From Bacillota bacterium (GTDB lineage Bacteria > Bacillota > Clostridia > Peptostreptococcales > Anaerovoracaceae), in contig JAEELK010000154.1 of assembly GCA_016282655.1 (NCBI GenBank), positions 1 to 15,552 of the forward strand: 15,552 nt of DNA, written 5' to 3'. The position numbers and the translations under genes were made by a program. A model generated the notes under the pieces. It did not search any database, was not told the DNA's origin, and saw only the letters and a list, made by a program, of their open reading frames with translations. This document shows, piece by piece, positions 14,114-15,552 of the stretch. Position 1 is the stretch's first letter; each line of letters begins with the position of its first letter.

Positions 14114-15124
14114 TTAGAGCAGGAAGATCCCTGCCGCCTTGCAGCGTTCGATCATCTCGTCCGGCCAGAGCGAGACCTGCACCTCGCCGATGTGCGCCTT
14201 GCGCAGGAAATACATGCAGAGGCGGCTCTGGCCGATGCCGCCGCCGATGCTGTAGGGCAGCTCCGCGTTCAGGACGGCCCTGTGGAACCAGAGCGCTTTG
14301 CGGTCTTCCGCGCCCGCCAGCGCGAGCTGCCGCGCCATGGCCGCTTCGTCCACGCGGATGCCCATGGAGCTGATCTCAAAGGAGCGGTCCAGAATGTCGT
14401 TCCAGAGCAGGATGTCGCCGTTGAGCTCCCAGTCGTCGTAGTCCGGGGCCCGGCCGTCGTGCGGCGCGCCGGAGGCGAGCTTTCCGCCGATCTTCATGAT
14501 GAAGACCGCGCGGTGCTCCCTGGTGATGAGGTCCTCGCGCTCCTTCGGCGTCTTGTCCGGATAGCGGTCCTCCAGCTCCTGGCTCGTGATGAAAAAGATC
14601 TCGTTGGGCAGCTCCGTCTTGAGCTGCCGATAGAGGCGGTTGACGTAATCGCCCAGGTTCTTCAGGCTGTTGTAGATGAGGCGGACGGTCTCGCGCAGGT
14701 ATTCCTCGTTCCGGTCGCCCTTCTCGATGACCTTCTCCCAGTCCCACTGGTCCACGTAGATGGAATGGATGTTGTCCAGCTCTTCGTCCCTGCGGATGGC
14801 GTCCATGTCCGTGTAGATGCCGCGGCCCGGCTCCAGGCCGTACTTGCCCAGGGCCATGCGCTTCCACTTGGCCAGCGACTGCACCACCGCGGCGTTCTTT
14901 CCGCCCAGCGCGGGCACGTCGAAGACCACGGGGCGCTCCACGCCGTTCAGGTCATCGTTCAGGCCCGTGGACGGGTCCACGAAGCGCGGCGCCGTCACAC
15001 GGCGCAGCTGCAGATTGTAGGCCAGCTCCTGCTGGAAGAAATCCTTCACCTTCTTGATGGCGCGCTGGTTTTCGACCATATCCAGCATGGGATCGTAGTG
15101 CTGCGGAATGATCAGTTGAGACAT
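14114..15124 (-). CDS. asnA: Aspartate-ammonia ligase (asparagine synthetase A)
   Basis: The enzyme makes asparagine from aspartate, ammonia and ATP. The 336-residue product resembles class II aminoacyl-tRNA synthetases. Diagnostic stretches are LNDDLNGVERPV (55-66), IHSIYVDQWDWEKVI (119-133), ASGAPHDGRAPDYDDW (217-232) and the motif-3-like GGGIGQSR (294-301). The length matches E. coli AsnA (330). I chose the ATG at 15124 because it has an AAAGGTGA ribosome site and the conserved MSQLIIPQHYDPM start. The open frame extending to 15328 overlaps queH and is not conserved protein. It lies 31 nt after queH, leaving no room for a T-box leader. Confidence 0.95.
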   Translation of the reverse strand: MSQLIIPQHYDPMLDMVENQRAIKKVKDFFQQELAYNLQLRRVTAPRFVDPSTGLNDDLNGVERPVVFDVPALGGKNAAVVQSLAKWKRMALGKYGLEPGRGIYTDMDAIRRDEELDNIHSIYVDQWDWEKVIEKGDRNEEYLRETVRLIYNSLKNLGDYVNRLYRQLKTELPNEIFFITSQELEDRYPDKTPKEREDLITREHRAVFIMKIGGKLASGAPHDGRAPDYDDWELNGDILLWNDILDRSFEISSMGIRVDEAAMARQLALAGAEDRKALWFHRAVLNAELPYSIGGGIGQSRLCMYFLRKAHIGEVQVSLWPDEMIERCKAAGIFLL

Positions 15125-15155
15125 ATCTTCACCTTTTTCCGGGGCCGCGCCCCAT

Positions 15156-15552
15156 TTATTTCTGACCCGGCGCCTGCTGTTCCGGTCTGCGGCTGAACAC
15201 GCAGCCGCAATAGTTCTGCCGGTATAGATGATACTGCTTCGAGAGTTCCACCGAGCGGCGGAAGCCGTCCTTTTTCTTAAAGTCTTCCGTGACGTAAACG
15301 AGACCGTATTCCTGCGCAAGGGCCTCACCGATCTCGCAGAGCAGCTTGTGGTCCTTGTGCGGGCTCACCGAGAGCGTGGTGGTGAAATGCCCGATGCCCC
15401 GCTCACGCGCCGTCCGGGCCGCCGCTTCCAGGCGCATCCGGAAGCAGACCGCGCAGCGCTTTCCGCCCTCCGGCTCCCCCTCCAGGCCGCGCACCGCCGC
15501 AAGGTAGCGCTGCGGCTCGTAGGGGCCCTCCGCGAAGGCGATCTCCCCTGCC
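15156..15552 (-). CDS. queH: Epoxyqueuosine reductase QueH (partial, N-terminus beyond right edge)
   Basis: QueH performs the last step of queuosine synthesis in tRNA, reducing epoxyqueuosine, as a non-homologous alternative to QueG. About 131 C-terminal residues are visible. Diagnostic parts are LEGEPEGGKRCAVCFRMRLE, then FTTTLSVSPHKD, then the C-terminal NYCGCVFS. The paired cysteines (CAVC, CGC) are the Fe-S/metal ligand positions of the family. The frame stays open to the window edge (residues such as FAEGPYEPQRYLAAV precede the GTG at 15494), so that GTG is internal and not the start. No other queuosine gene is in view. Confidence 0.93.
   Translation of the reverse strand, partial: AGEIAFAEGPYEPQRYLAAVRGLEGEPEGGKRCAVCFRMRLEAAARTARERGIGHFTTTLSVSPHKDHKLLCEIGEALAQEYGLVYVTEDFKKKDGFRRSVELSKQYHLYRQNYCGCVFSRRPEQQAPGQK

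Noticed and set aside
15125..15155. T-box or other leader controlling asnA
   Set aside because: Only 31 bases separate queH and asnA, far too short for a T-box.
12266..15196. Very long plus-strand reading frame (976 codons)
   Set aside because: It is antisense to priA and asnA, crosses the gene boundaries, and has no domain signature.
14114..15328. Extended asnA start at 15328
   Set aside because: The extra N-terminal residues overlap queH and are Arg/Ser-rich noise. The ATG at 15124 has a good ribosome site and the conserved start.
1..15552. CRISPR arrays, tRNA/rRNA genes, insertion sequences, prophage or toxin-antitoxin modules
   Set aside because: No regularly spaced repeats, cloverleaf-like or rRNA sequence, transposase or integrase motifs, or small paired genes were seen on either strand.

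Overview
The window reads as a compact housekeeping stretch from a GC-rich anaerobic member of Clostridia (Firmicutes/Bacillota). A Lachnospiraceae-like or related lineage is my best guess, but the sequence alone does not fix the family. The evidence is the Firmicutes core order priA-def-fmt-rsmB-stp-prkC-rsgA-rpe, a PASTA-domain Ser/Thr kinase with its PP2C phosphatase, NrdR, a two-gene SufC/SufB-type Fe-S system, and a clostridial NfnAB-type ferredoxin/NAD(P)H oxidoreductase. Every credible gene lies on the minus strand. The long plus-strand reading frames are shadows produced by high GC.

Reading in the direction of transcription (right to left), the order is: queH (partial, tRNA queuosine), asnA (asparagine), priA (replication restart), def and fmt (initiator Met deformylation and formylation), rsmB (16S rRNA m5C methylation), stp and prkC (PP2C phosphatase and PASTA kinase signalling pair), rsgA (30S maturation GTPase), rpe (pentose phosphate), argF (ornithine carbamoyltransferase), nrdR (ribonucleotide reductase repressor), cmk (CMP/dCMP kinase), sufC and a sufB-like gene (Fe-S assembly). 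These genes are packed with gaps of 0 to 52 bases. Many junctions are coupled: rsmB/stp overlap by 10 nt, rsgA/rpe by 1 nt, rpe/argF by 4 nt, and prkC/rsgA are directly abutting. A candidate extended -10 promoter (TGCTATAAT) sits at the priA stop codon, in front of def, so def to sufB may have its own promoter.

The only sizeable gap is the 196 bases at 871-1066 between the sufB-like gene and nfnA. It holds a stem-loop just past the sufB-like stop codon, an imperfect tandem repeat built around the palindrome GTATAC, and a good intrinsic terminator ending about 43 nt before the nfnA start codon. To the left come nfnA (complete) and the first few codons of an nfnB-like gene running off the edge.

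I see no CRISPR array, insertion sequence, prophage, tRNA or rRNA gene, and no accessory island. The points worth a second look are modest. rlmN is missing from the rsmB-stp junction. argF is fused into the operon after rpe. PriA appears to lack most of its winged-helix domain. The minimal Suf pair has no cysteine desulfurase or U/D partners. The structured leader in front of nfnA could be an attenuator. I do not see a clearly novel multi-gene system.
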